From Bacteroidota bacterium (lineage in GTDB: Bacteria; Bacteroidota; Bacteroidia; Chitinophagales; Chitinophagaceae): a stretch of 38,681 nt of DNA. The notes under the pieces are model-generated. The model was given only the letters and a program-made list of their open reading frames with translations, made no database searches and was not told where the DNA came from. The stretch lies in NCBI GenBank assembly GCA_947476825.1, contig CANJRV010000021.1, forward strand, positions 1 to 38,681, given 5' to 3'. The position numbers and the translations under genes are program-made. Shown here piece after piece: positions 8,262-16,158 of this stretch (position 1 is its first letter; each line of letters opens with the position of its first letter).

Positions 8262-10058
8262 ATGAAGTATTTTTATGTATTGCTATTGATATGCATTAGC
8301 TCTTTTGTACAGGCGCAAAACGAAGGCGAATTATTTTTTCCGCATTCCTCCGTAAAAGTCAATTCGGAGCAAGAAGCCAACTCGTTTTTAAAAAACTATT
8401 TTTCTGATTTGCAATCGGAAGATATTACGCTTGCACTTTCGTTTAAAAAAAATACGCCTTACTCTCGCCATTTTACATTTGATATTTTGGTAAAGCAAGT
8501 TGCAGTTTTGAATGCATCAATAAAATTAAATACCGACCTTGTTGGTAATGTCATTTCCATCAAAAAAGAAGTAGATGATTTGGCATTATTAGCTACTGCA
8601 AATGTGGATGCGCAATTGGCGAATGCAAATAATATCAACGCCAACGATTGGCTTCGTGCGCGTTGGAGTGCTTATCCATCGTTAAAAAATCAAAGCTATA
8701 AATTGACTGTAATTGATAATAAACCCATACTCGTTGTACAAGCCGACGCTTGGAACAAAACCTTGGATAAGTCTATTGTCATTGACTTACAAGGTAATAT
8801 CCTACAAGAATATAATAATGCACGTTATCTAAATATAGACACGACACTGCATGTTCAAATTTTTAAACCTGACCCTTTAACGACTTTAGGATTGATATAT
8901 GGCGGTATACATATTGATGATACAGATAAAAATGACGCATGGTTTAATCCAGCCTATTTGACAGCAGATGTACCCGGTACTTACGATAATTTGAACAATA
9001 CGTTTTACCTCGAAAATCAATGGGTAGCGATTGATGATTATGATTTACCAACAGCAGCGCCAGCAACAAGTGCCACTCCAACTTTTACCTTCAATCGCAG
9101 CGAGTCCGGTTTTGAAGACGGTAATGTATTGTTTCATATTTCTAATTTTCAAAACCATTTATATTCTTTGGGCTATGATACTTTGATGGATGTGCAAGCC
9201 AGTATAGACACCCATGCATTGAATGGAGCCGATAATTCTGTATTTATGAAAAATGGCGGAAACCCTACTATAGCATACGGTACAGGCGGCGTAGATGATG
9301 CGGAAGATGCAGATGTGATTATACATGAATATAGTCATGGCATTAGTTGGAGTGCCAATAATAATAACTTTACATCTACAGATAGAAGTGGATTAGATGA
9401 AGGTTTAGCCGATTATTTTGCGACTTCTTATTCTCGAGACATCAATGCTTTCGATTGGGAAAAAATGTTTACTTGGGATGGGCATAATGAATTTTGGAAT
9501 GGTCGTATTGCAAACACAACAGCCAATTATCCTGCTACCGGCGGATTGTACGCTGTTGGCGAAATCTGGAATAGTGCTATGAGCAGTATTTGGACCGACT
9601 TAGGAAGAACAGTTACGGATAAACTCATGTTGGAATCGCTACATTTTTTTGCCAATAATACGAACTTACCAGAAGCTGCCATGTATGTATTACAAGCCGA
9701 TACTTTATTGTTTGGTGGTATACATACAACTACCATTTGTGCTAAGTTTCAGCAACGAAATATACTAAGTTCGAATTGTATGCCTGTAGCAGTTAGCGAT
9801 GTAGAAGCCTTACCAAATATTCACATCCGCAATACATTAGGCTTCGCAAAAAAGGAAGGGAATATTTCCATAGACTTTGCAAAACCTAGCACGGGTAAGT
9901 GTTTGATGACAGATATTTTGGGGAACACGGTATTGTCGCAAACATTCGATAATACTACAACGCAAACTATTTCAAATATGGAATTGCAACCTGGTTTATA
10001 TGTCTTGCAGGTATTTACACAATATGGAAGGAAGACATTTAAGCTGAACCGATTTTAG
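8262..10058 (+). CDS. Secreted zinc metalloprotease (gluzincin) with T9SS type A sorting domain
   Basis: Extracellular peptidase of 598 residues. A signal peptide (1-18, ending VQAQ) is followed by a propeptide-like region (about 20-210). The catalytic domain has the zinc motif HEYSH (355-359; two His ligands and the catalytic Glu) and GLDEGLADYF, whose Glu380 is the likely third ligand. This order (FTP-like propeptide, HExxH, downstream Glu in a D-E-G-L-A-D-like block) fits the M36/M4 families; I cannot decide between them. The last 75 or so residues (from about 525) form a T9SS type A sorting domain with the usual late ELQPGLYVLQVF and basic end, so export is by T9SS with likely cell-surface attachment or release. 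It is a single-gene unit, convergent with 10132-10344. Confidence 0.87.
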   Translation: MKYFYVLLLICISSFVQAQNEGELFFPHSSVKVNSEQEANSFLKNYFSDLQSEDITLALSFKKNTPYSRHFTFDILVKQVAVLNASIKLNTDLVGNVISIKKEVDDLALLATANVDAQLANANNINANDWLRARWSAYPSLKNQSYKLTVIDNKPILVVQADAWNKTLDKSIVIDLQGNILQEYNNARYLNIDTTLHVQIFKPDPLTTLGLIYGGIHIDDTDKNDAWFNPAYLTADVPGTYDNLNNTFYLENQWVAIDDYDLPTAAPATSATPTFTFNRSESGFEDGNVLFHISNFQNHLYSLGYDTLMDVQASIDTHALNGADNSVFMKNGGNPTIAYGTGGVDDAEDADVIIHEYSHGISWSANNNNFTSTDRSGLDEGLADYFATSYSRDINAFDWEKMFTWDGHNEFWNGRIANTTANYPATGGLYAVGEIWNSAMSSIWTDLGRTVTDKLMLESLHFFANNTNLPEAAMYVLQADTLLFGGIHTTTICAKFQQRNILSSNCMPVAVSDVEALPNIHIRNTLGFAKKEGNISIDFAKPSTGKCLMTDILGNTVLSQTFDNTTTQTISNMELQPGLYVLQVFTQYGRKTFKLNRF

Positions 10059-10131
10059 AACAACCAATTTTTTCAAAAGAAATAAATGCTAAACTGTTAT
10101 CCTAAAGCGTATTTTTTGAAAAAAATTAATA

Positions 10132-10344
10132 CTATATCGTTTCTTTGTTTTGCTTCCACCATTTATAGCCGATGATAAGCATAAAAGTCAAAGGCATAAA
10201 TGCTAAATAAATAATCCCGCCATTTAATCCACGTGCGCTATTATCATCTAGGCTAGCAGCAGTTTTGGTACACATCACACATTGTGCAAAGGATATACTT
10301 GCACTAATAAGACATATCAATAAAACAATTGCTTTTTTGTACAT
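10132..10344 (-). CDS. Small CxxC membrane protein
   Basis: A 70-residue protein with an N-terminal hydrophobic signal or anchor (about 4-20), then a CVMC pair right after SFAQ, a short loop (TAASLDDNSARGLNGG) and one strong membrane helix (about 44-61) ending in WWKQNK. I recall small proteins with this layout (QCxMC motif, Gly-rich loop, C-terminal helix) recurring in Bacteroidota, but I know of no established function. The paired cysteines on the periplasmic side suggest a redox or metal or heme role, which is inference only. It stands alone, convergent with the metalloprotease gene. Confidence 0.65.
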   Translation of the reverse strand: MYKKAIVLLICLISASISFAQCVMCTKTAASLDDNSARGLNGGIIYLAFMPLTFMLIIGYKWWKQNKETI

Positions 10345-10704
10345 ACTGCAAAATTGTAGTAAGGAGTTGGTATTACCAAAAGATAAATTGCGAGTGTGTC
10401 AATCATGGATGAAGAGGATAGCTGTCTGAATCACGGATGAAGTGGATAAGGAAGATAACACGGATGGGATCAATTAAATATATCCGAATCAACTTATTGT
10501 AATTCCCCATTATGCCACAAAATCAGAGCAAGTGCGAAAAGTGAAAGCGAATTGCTCTTGCTCTGTTTCTCACTCCTAAACTAATATAATGAACAAGAAA
10601 TTATTGCATCATTTTGAAGATGGTTTAAAGAACACTAACAACGGCGAAATCATATCAATCATTCCATCCTAAAAATCATAGTTCAGACAAGAATTTTCTC
10701 GCCT
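10345..10704. other. Intergenic stretch with short degenerate repeats
   Basis: No gene is apparent. A roughly 27-bp motif occurs twice in imperfect form (about 10397-10420 and 10424-10447, sharing GGATGAAG.GGATA) with a third partial match at about 10453-10469. A diverged copy of the 38-kb tandem unit sits at 10515-10576 and is listed separately. Confidence 0.5.
10515..10576 (+). repeat. Single diverged copy of the tRNA-Val-linked 112-bp repeat
   Basis: The segment begins CCACAAAATCAGAGC and ends CTCTGTTTCTCACTC, matching the start and end of the repeat unit found in tandem at 38023-38553, in the same orientation. Its middle differs, but it keeps a perfect inverted repeat, CAGAGCAAG (10524-10532) / CTTGCTCTG (10557-10565), equivalent to the CAGAGCG.../CGCTCT... 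arms of the array units. It has no attached tRNA. Confidence 0.7.
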
Positions 10705-12660
10705 TCATTCCTTACTTATTCTCGTCTTATCCATACTATACATCCATTCTGCTGTTTGTATTTGAGAAAAAGCATAATCACGTAATTGTGCAGCCATGGT
10801 TTTATTTTCGTTGAGGTAATTATGCAAATCACCTTGTTGATAATGGTATAAACTTTCTTCACCAGTAAAGCGATAAACATAAAGCCATTCGCCATTGATA
10901 CAACCAATTTTATCATCGGCAGAAAAATAAATACATTCTCTTGCTTGCTTGATAATATCTGTTCCTAAAGTATTATTGATATAGGGGAAATGTAACATGC
11001 CCATGAGTGTTGGGAAAATATCAATTTGCCCTATCCAAGTATCCGACACCCTGGCTGGAATAATAGATGGGGCATAAAAAATAATCGGGATATGCTGATA
11101 CGATAATTCTAAATCATATTTATTTTCTCCAACCCTAAACCCATGGTCGGCAACGAAAATAAAAATAGTTTTCTTGAACCATGCCGACTTTTTTGCCCTT
11201 GCTAAAAATTGACCGATGCTCCAATCTGCATAATTTGTTGCACGAAGATTAGGTTGTGTTTGTGCCGATTGGAAATCATTTGGTAAGACATAGGGTTCAT
11301 GATTAGATGCTGTTAATAAGGTTGCAAAAAATGGTTTGCTAGTGTCCATTTGATCAAACGTATCTATTGCATAATTGAATAAATAATTATCAGGAACACC
11401 AAATGCACTCAAGGATTTTTCTGGTGGAAATATTTCAGAACTATAAATTTTATCGAAATTATTTTCTGGAATAAAATTATCAATATTATCAAATACGAAG
11501 CTATGGCAACTTAAAAATAAATTGGTATAACCTTGTTGTTTGGTTACATACGGTAAGCCCGAATATTTTCGAATGGGTATCGTATTCATTGGGCGAATTC
11601 TTTTTAAAGCAGGGAAAGAATAAAGCGTTGAAAAAATACCATTGTTCGTATGAATGCCTGCACTAAAAGCGTTTTTAAAAAATAAGGATTGTGGAATTAA
11701 ACTGTCTAAATTGGGTGTGAGATTTTGTGTGTTACCAAAATACTGCAAATAGTGTGCACTCATACTTTCCATCAATACGACGACTACATTATATTTTTTA
11801 CCGATAGAATCCATTTTGATTTGTCTTGCTATTGGCGAAATATTGTCGATAGGAGCATCAATCTGTAAATGTTGATGGGTAAGGTTTATAGCAAGTTCTG
11901 GATCCATTAAACGTACTTTTTCCGTATAGCTTTTGAGTATGCAATAAGCAGGATTCAGTCCTAATTGATTGAGCAATGGACTATGGCAATACGATGCATC
12001 TCCTAGACGAATGGGATGTGCTAATTTACCTCGCAAACCCATGAAGCAAAGGAGACTTGCCAATAGGAAATAGAGAATAAGTCTTCGTAAAGAATTTTGA
12101 TTTTTAGCGGATTCTATTTTTGCAAATTCCTTTTTTAAAAAACGAAAACAGAGTGCATACGTTATGGGAATGATCAAAAGAACAAGTACTAAAAAAAATA
12201 AATAAGACTTATTTTCAACAACCATTTGCAATACGATTTTCCAACTTTCTAACCACTGTAATGAGGCCTCCGATAGCCTGTTGTGAAAGAAGGTAAAGTA
12301 AGGAATATCTGCAATGGCTAAAACAAATATGGACGTTAGTAATAAAGAAATATAGTGTTTTAAAAACAGGAGTAGCAATGGACTAGTCTTGTCTACTAAT
12401 TGTTGAACAAAAAGCAAGAGCAATGGCAATAGAAAAATATAAGAAAGGACTACGCTATCAAATTGCATTCCAATTAAAAGTGAAATATAAGTCAGTGTAT
12501 CTGTCCAAGGAATACTTGGGTCTTTGGCATAATACAATTCAAATAATCGTAATGCTAAAAGGACAAGAATGGATGTACAATATAATTTGAGCAGCACCGA
12601 AAAAAATATTGGAACTGCTTGGCGTTTATTATTCGATTTACTTTCTAATGAATTTTCCAT
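10705..12660 (-). CDS. LTA synthase family membrane sulfatase/phosphotransferase
   Basis: From the ATG at 12660 the protein has 651 residues; an ATG eight codons earlier is possible but adds a non-conserved start. Five membrane helices in the first 210 or so residues are followed by an extracytoplasmic alkaline-phosphatase-superfamily domain. Metal-site and nucleophile residues can be placed: Glu298 in VVLMESMSAH, Thr338 in AGIHTNNGIF (the likely nucleophile) and Asp505-His506 in FVADHGFRVGEN. The family includes lipoteichoic acid synthases and phosphoethanolamine or phosphoglycerol transferases. Because the host appears Gram-negative, a head-group transfer to an envelope glycan or lipid is likelier than LTA synthesis. 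The exact substrate cannot be read from the sequence. No operon partner is evident. Confidence 0.85.
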   Translation of the reverse strand: MENSLESKSNNKRQAVPIFFSVLLKLYCTSILVLLALRLFELYYAKDPSIPWTDTLTYISLLIGMQFDSVVLSYIFLLPLLLLFVQQLVDKTSPLLLLFLKHYISLLLTSIFVLAIADIPYFTFFHNRLSEASLQWLESWKIVLQMVVENKSYLFFLVLVLLIIPITYALCFRFLKKEFAKIESAKNQNSLRRLILYFLLASLLCFMGLRGKLAHPIRLGDASYCHSPLLNQLGLNPAYCILKSYTEKVRLMDPELAINLTHQHLQIDAPIDNISPIARQIKMDSIGKKYNVVVVLMESMSAHYLQYFGNTQNLTPNLDSLIPQSLFFKNAFSAGIHTNNGIFSTLYSFPALKRIRPMNTIPIRKYSGLPYVTKQQGYTNLFLSCHSFVFDNIDNFIPENNFDKIYSSEIFPPEKSLSAFGVPDNYLFNYAIDTFDQMDTSKPFFATLLTASNHEPYVLPNDFQSAQTQPNLRATNYADWSIGQFLARAKKSAWFKKTIFIFVADHGFRVGENKYDLELSYQHIPIIFYAPSIIPARVSDTWIGQIDIFPTLMGMLHFPYINNTLGTDIIKQARECIYFSADDKIGCINGEWLYVYRFTGEESLYHYQQGDLHNYLNENKTMAAQLRDYAFSQIQTAEWMYSMDKTRISKE

Positions 12661-12737
12661 GTAGATATGCTTGGCAAAGTACAATTCCTTTTTTCATTTG
12701 AAAAATAAAAAGTACAGAATCGTTTTATCGCTTTCAT

Positions 12738-12770
12738 AAAAAAAGCCACATCAGGAGATGTGGCTTTTTT
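12738..12770 (-). terminator. Intrinsic terminator after the 12787-13203 lipoprotein gene
   Basis: A perfect stem, AAGCCACATC / GATGTGGCTT, with the four-base loop AGGA and flanked by A and T runs, lies 17 bp past the stop of the minus-strand lipoprotein gene. Because T runs exist on both sides it could work in either direction. Confidence 0.88.
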
Positions 12771-12786
12771 GAGAAGTACATTTTGT

Positions 12787-13203
12787 TTATTTTTTAAAGG
12801 TTGTTGCTAAACCGTCTACATTTTCATCAGACAAAACTAGTTCAAGTACAGTCATATTTTCTACCATCATATCTTGCATAGCTGGGTCAGAAAAATCGAG
12901 CCAAGATTTACTCGTTGCTGTATGAATACAGTTTTGAGAGCTAATGCTAAAGGTACCATTTGAAATTAGGATGCCATTTTTTTGTTCGACATATTGATTA
13001 TTGTTAATGACCAAAGTGATTGAATCACCTGTAGAAGCTGGTGTAAGATGAATATTGTTTCCAATACCACCATCTGTTGAAACCCAGTGCCAAGTGCCAT
13101 TTAAAACATTACTGCTTGTGGAACTTGTGCTGTCTGATTTTGTGCATGCCTGAAATAGAACCATACAACTAAGAATCATCAAGATATTTATTTTATTTCT
13201 CAT
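12787..13203 (-). CDS. Lipocalin-like lipoprotein
   Basis: A 138-residue exported lipoprotein. The signal peptide ends in LFQAC, putting the lipidated Cys at residue 20, followed by a Ser/Thr-rich linker (KSDSTSSTSS). The mature part starts NGTWHWVSTDGGIGN and continues with beta-strand-like segments (DSITLVINNNQYVEQKNG, then NGTFSI), a pattern common in lipocalin-like proteins of Bacteroidota. The ligand is unknown. It has its own strong terminator, and 190 bp separate it from the barrel gene upstream, so it may be an independent unit or the tail of the sigma operon. Confidence 0.7.
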   Translation of the reverse strand: MRNKINILMILSCMVLFQACTKSDSTSSTSSNVLNGTWHWVSTDGGIGNNIHLTPASTGDSITLVINNNQYVEQKNGILISNGTFSISSQNCIHTATSKSWLDFSDPAMQDMMVENMTVLELVLSDENVDGLATTFKK

Positions 13204-13396
13204 TTTAATTTTGGTTTGTTTATGCGTTTTTATTTTCTGTTATTTTAATAAAGATTCTTCAATTATTTTTTGGTGCAATTTACAATAAATAATTTCAAAT
13301 AAAAGTACTTGGTCACGCTAGTAAAAGTTAATGAGATTGGATATTGTTTTTCAGTTGGTATACTTTTATTTTCTACTTTTTATTAAATAGAAATTA

Positions 13397-14290
13397 TTAG
13401 TTACTCAATCGAACACCAAAGCAATATGGATATTGTTCTGTACCATAACTTGTCAATGGCGTTAAACTATTTTTGAAGTAAATAGCAAATTGCTTATACT
13501 CTAATTCAGCTTGCATGCCGTATTGAAATTTGTTTAAATTGAAATCATTGAACTGCTTTTCTTTTTGTTTAGAACCTTCTACGATTTGCTTAGTATGGCT
13601 TCTTACTAAATAACCTGCATATCCACCTATACTTAAACAAACGTTTCTGGAATTGTGATTCGGACTAGTTTCAAATCGAAGAAGAAGTGGTACTTGCAAA
13701 TAATTCGTCACCAATTTATTTTTCGTGTAGTTCACACTATCCATTGTAATGGCATAGCCTTTGTTATTCGGCGATAGTGCGCTGAGGCTTGCGTTGGTTT
13801 GGTCAATGCTGGTCCAATGAATGGATTTTTTATATGACCAATTATTGATATCATAACAAAGGCCATAGATAAAACTCACATAATTTTTATAAAGACTTAC
13901 TTGTTGTCTAACGATGCCGAAATTCACATTAACGGATTTTCCGGATTTTAATTCAAAATCATTTTCTTGCGCTGCTTTAGTAAGTAAGGCGAAACTTCCA
14001 ATGCTATTTGGGTCGCTTACACTCGTGTTGGTATAATCCGTTTTGTCGGTGTAATTATTGAAGCCGAGATTGAAACCACCCCAATTCGTTTCTACAGGTT
14101 TGCGTTTTTTCTTTTTTGATGATGGCGTTGAAAGTTCCATTTTTTTTACAGTTTTACCATCTTTGTTTTCATCAGTTACAATTTTTAGCATGCCATTTAA
14201 ATAGGAGCTAGAATCTTTTTTTTCTTGAGCATGAACAAGGATTGGAAAGCTCAATAAAAGGGCGAATAAAATTTTACTTGTGTTTTTCAT
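13397..14290 (-). CDS. Outer-membrane beta-barrel family protein
   Basis: A 297-residue exported protein with a signal peptide (1-21, ending LVHAQ). A Lys-rich linker (SSKKKKRK) is followed by alternating short amphipathic strands typical of a PorT-like/OMP_b-brl barrel: GGFNLGFNNY, KSVNVNFGIVRQQVSLYKNYVSFIYGLCYD, LVTNYLQVPLLLRFE, NVCLSIGGYAGYLVRS, KFQYGMQAELEYKQFAIYF, and a final strand ending in CFGVRLSN. It should sit in the outer membrane. It is third in an operon with an anti-sigma-like membrane gene (12 bp upstream) and an ECF sigma gene, so its expression is probably tied to that sigma factor. The ligand is unknown. Confidence 0.75.
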   Translation of the reverse strand: MKNTSKILFALLLSFPILVHAQEKKDSSSYLNGMLKIVTDENKDGKTVKKMELSTPSSKKKKRKPVETNWGGFNLGFNNYTDKTDYTNTSVSDPNSIGSFALLTKAAQENDFELKSGKSVNVNFGIVRQQVSLYKNYVSFIYGLCYDINNWSYKKSIHWTSIDQTNASLSALSPNNKGYAITMDSVNYTKNKLVTNYLQVPLLLRFETSPNHNSRNVCLSIGGYAGYLVRSHTKQIVEGSKQKEKQFNDFNLNKFQYGMQAELEYKQFAIYFKNSLTPLTSYGTEQYPYCFGVRLSN

Positions 14291-14302
14291 GTGTTTGTTT
14301 TT

Positions 14303-15148
14303 TTAGTTGTTATTAATGTTTAAAATTTTTGTATTGCCTACGAAAACGAGTAGGTTAGTTTGTTTGATCTTTTCTTTTTTAAGTTTTATCTGATGTGTTA
14401 AGGCAGCTATCTTATTTATGAATTTTAATATTCCTTTTTCTGTAGAGGCTATAAGAGGTACAGCTGTTGTATCCTGCATCATGAGGATGTGATTACTTTT
14501 TTCTGGAACAATTTCTTGTTTAACAATGGCAATTGTATCTTCTCTTTTGTTCGGAAGATAGGGTATGGAATGGGGTATCAAAGGTGATTGTGTTACGACC
14601 TCATTTGGGGTCTGTTGTTTTTCTTTCTTTTCTTGTTGAACAATATCTACAGGCACTTGTGGCGCCATACGATGCTGAGGTAAATTCACTTTTGGTATAA
14701 TAGGATTTACTTTTTGATGAGTGGAATGAATAACGATATTGGTTGGGATACTATCTTTTTTATTTTGTGGAGTTGGTATAACGGTATCTATAATGGGATG
14801 AGTAGATTCGGATTTTGGTTGAGCAACGAATGAAGGCTGTGTTTTTGTCTTTATTAAAAATGTATAACCGATAAAAAGTATCCCAGAAAGTACAGCAGCT
14901 ATTGCTACATATTTTATCCAATAAACAGGAAATAAGGCAGCAGGTTCTTCTTTGTATAAGAGTTCCTTTTTTTCAAAAACGATGTCGGTATCTGGTATAA
15001 GAATAGTTTCTTTCAATAAAATATATTCTTCTAAAATAGAGGGATGTGTATGTAAGAATAATTCGAACTCAGGTACTAGATCACTTGCCAATTCGTTGTG
15101 CAAGTAATCGACTAAAAATTCTTCGTAATTATTTTCGTTGATGATCAT
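14303..15148 (-). CDS. Membrane anti-sigma-like protein
   Basis: A 281-residue protein with one central membrane helix (about 78-101). Residues 1-70 are cytoplasmic and acidic with a short helical pattern (NNYEEFLVDYLHNELASDL, then FELFLHTHPSILEEY) typical of N-terminal anti-sigma regions in Bacteroidota, without a zinc-binding HxxxCxxC. Residues 102-281 are periplasmic, Pro/Thr/Gln-rich and low in complexity. The gene starts 10 bp after the ECF sigma gene and ends 12 bp before the barrel gene. The likely role is to hold the sigma factor at the membrane until an envelope signal arrives, inferred from position and topology and not from a defined domain. Confidence 0.65.
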   Translation of the reverse strand: MIINENNYEEFLVDYLHNELASDLVPEFELFLHTHPSILEEYILLKETILIPDTDIVFEKKELLYKEEPAALFPVYWIKYVAIAAVLSGILFIGYTFLIKTKTQPSFVAQPKSESTHPIIDTVIPTPQNKKDSIPTNIVIHSTHQKVNPIIPKVNLPQHRMAPQVPVDIVQQEKKEKQQTPNEVVTQSPLIPHSIPYLPNKREDTIAIVKQEIVPEKSNHILMMQDTTAVPLIASTEKGILKFINKIAALTHQIKLKKEKIKQTNLLVFVGNTKILNINNN

Positions 15149-15158
15149 GGAGGATAAA

Positions 15159-15647
15159 TTAAATGTGATTTTCTAGACCGATTAAACTGGTTTTTAATTG
15201 CAGACGTGCTCTGAATAAATACACTTTAACTTGATTTTCTGATAGCTTGGTGATATTGCCTATTTCTTCGTAACTGTAACCTTCGTAATCTTTGAGAAGT
15301 ACTAATTGTTTTTGTAAATCTGGTAGTTTTTCTAATGCTTCATTGACTGCTTTTTTCACATCATGATTTTTTGTTTCGCTACTGCCGCCAAATTTTTCTG
15401 GAATGGATTCTACCAAATGTGTTTTTTTCTTTTTACGAAGTGCATCCACCAATTTATGATATCCAACAGTAAACAAATAGCTTTTAATTTTTTCTAAGTC
15501 CACTTCTTCTTTTTTCATCCATAAGATTTCGTACGATTGTTGTACTATGTCTTCTGCATCTTGTTGGTTACGAATATTTTTTAGGACAAACCGATACAAA
15601 TCATCTGCATGCATTTTTACTTGTTGATTGTATTGGTGAATAGTCAT
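15159..15647 (-). CDS. ECF-type RNA polymerase sigma factor
   Basis: A 162-residue sigma-70 family protein of the extracytoplasmic function class. Region 2 is seen in HADDLYRFVLKNIRNQQDAEDIVQQSYEILW and the SYLFTVGYHKLVDALRKKKK stretch (residues about 12-77). Region 4 is seen in LEKLPDLQKQLVLLKDYEG, then SYEEIGNITKLSENQVKVYLFRARLQL (about 108-153), which holds the helix-turn-helix for the -35 element. It heads a three-gene minus-strand operon with a membrane anti-sigma-like protein and an outer-membrane barrel, which suggests an envelope-sensing loop. The ATG at 15647 is the only start that retains all of region 2. Confidence 0.92.
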   Translation of the reverse strand: MTIHQYNQQVKMHADDLYRFVLKNIRNQQDAEDIVQQSYEILWMKKEEVDLEKIKSYLFTVGYHKLVDALRKKKKTHLVESIPEKFGGSSETKNHDVKKAVNEALEKLPDLQKQLVLLKDYEGYSYEEIGNITKLSENQVKVYLFRARLQLKTSLIGLENHI

Positions 15648-16158
15648 CAGGGTATATATCGTTTGAGGGTAGCGAAATGTTACAGAAAATAAAAAGTTTT
15701 TTTAAAAATAATTTTGATCTTGTTTAGACCTGCGATTTTGAGCATACAACATGTTGCGAATTTTAAGTAATGGACGGGGCTTCAACCGTAATTATTTTCG
15801 TTGAAAGGAAGAAATTTTTTAATCATAAATAGTATTCAACATCACGAACCTAAAACAAAATTTTATTAAAACAAAAGGGTGATGCTAATTGGGTATCTTA
15901 GTAAGATAATTAGGAAATATAGGGTGGTAATTGGGAAGATGGAATTTTAGATAAACAGGTTCTTGCGATTTCTTTGGAGCCGTTGTTGGGTATTATCACC
16001 AATAACCATAATGTTTAATGGGATTACAAAATGGAAACCAAATAGTAGGGAAGGAATTTTATGTTGAGCTTTATAAAGGATAAAATTTTTATATTCGCAT
16101 ATATGAAAAATGCCATGATGGAAAAGTTGAATATTCTAAAATAAATAAACTAAAAGTT
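15648..16158. other. Intergenic region with a possible degraded coding remnant
   Basis: The left part should hold the promoter of the minus-strand sigma operon, though I see no clean -7/-33 pair. At 16018-16083 an ATG opens a 21-codon frame (MGLQNGNQIVGKEFYVELYKG) that stops at TAA 16081. The same phase continues as NFYIRIYEKCHDGKVEYSK into the ATG of the next gene at 16159. Its composition looks protein-like, so this may be a gene fragment with one stop, or a coincidence. Nothing else is recognisable. Confidence 0.35.

Noticed and set aside
10066-10124. A-rich inverted repeat (AATTTTTTCAAAA facing TTTTGAAAAAAATT) between convergent genes as a terminator.
   Set aside because: The loop is about 35 nt and the stem is nearly all A-T, so it is unlikely to act as an intrinsic terminator.
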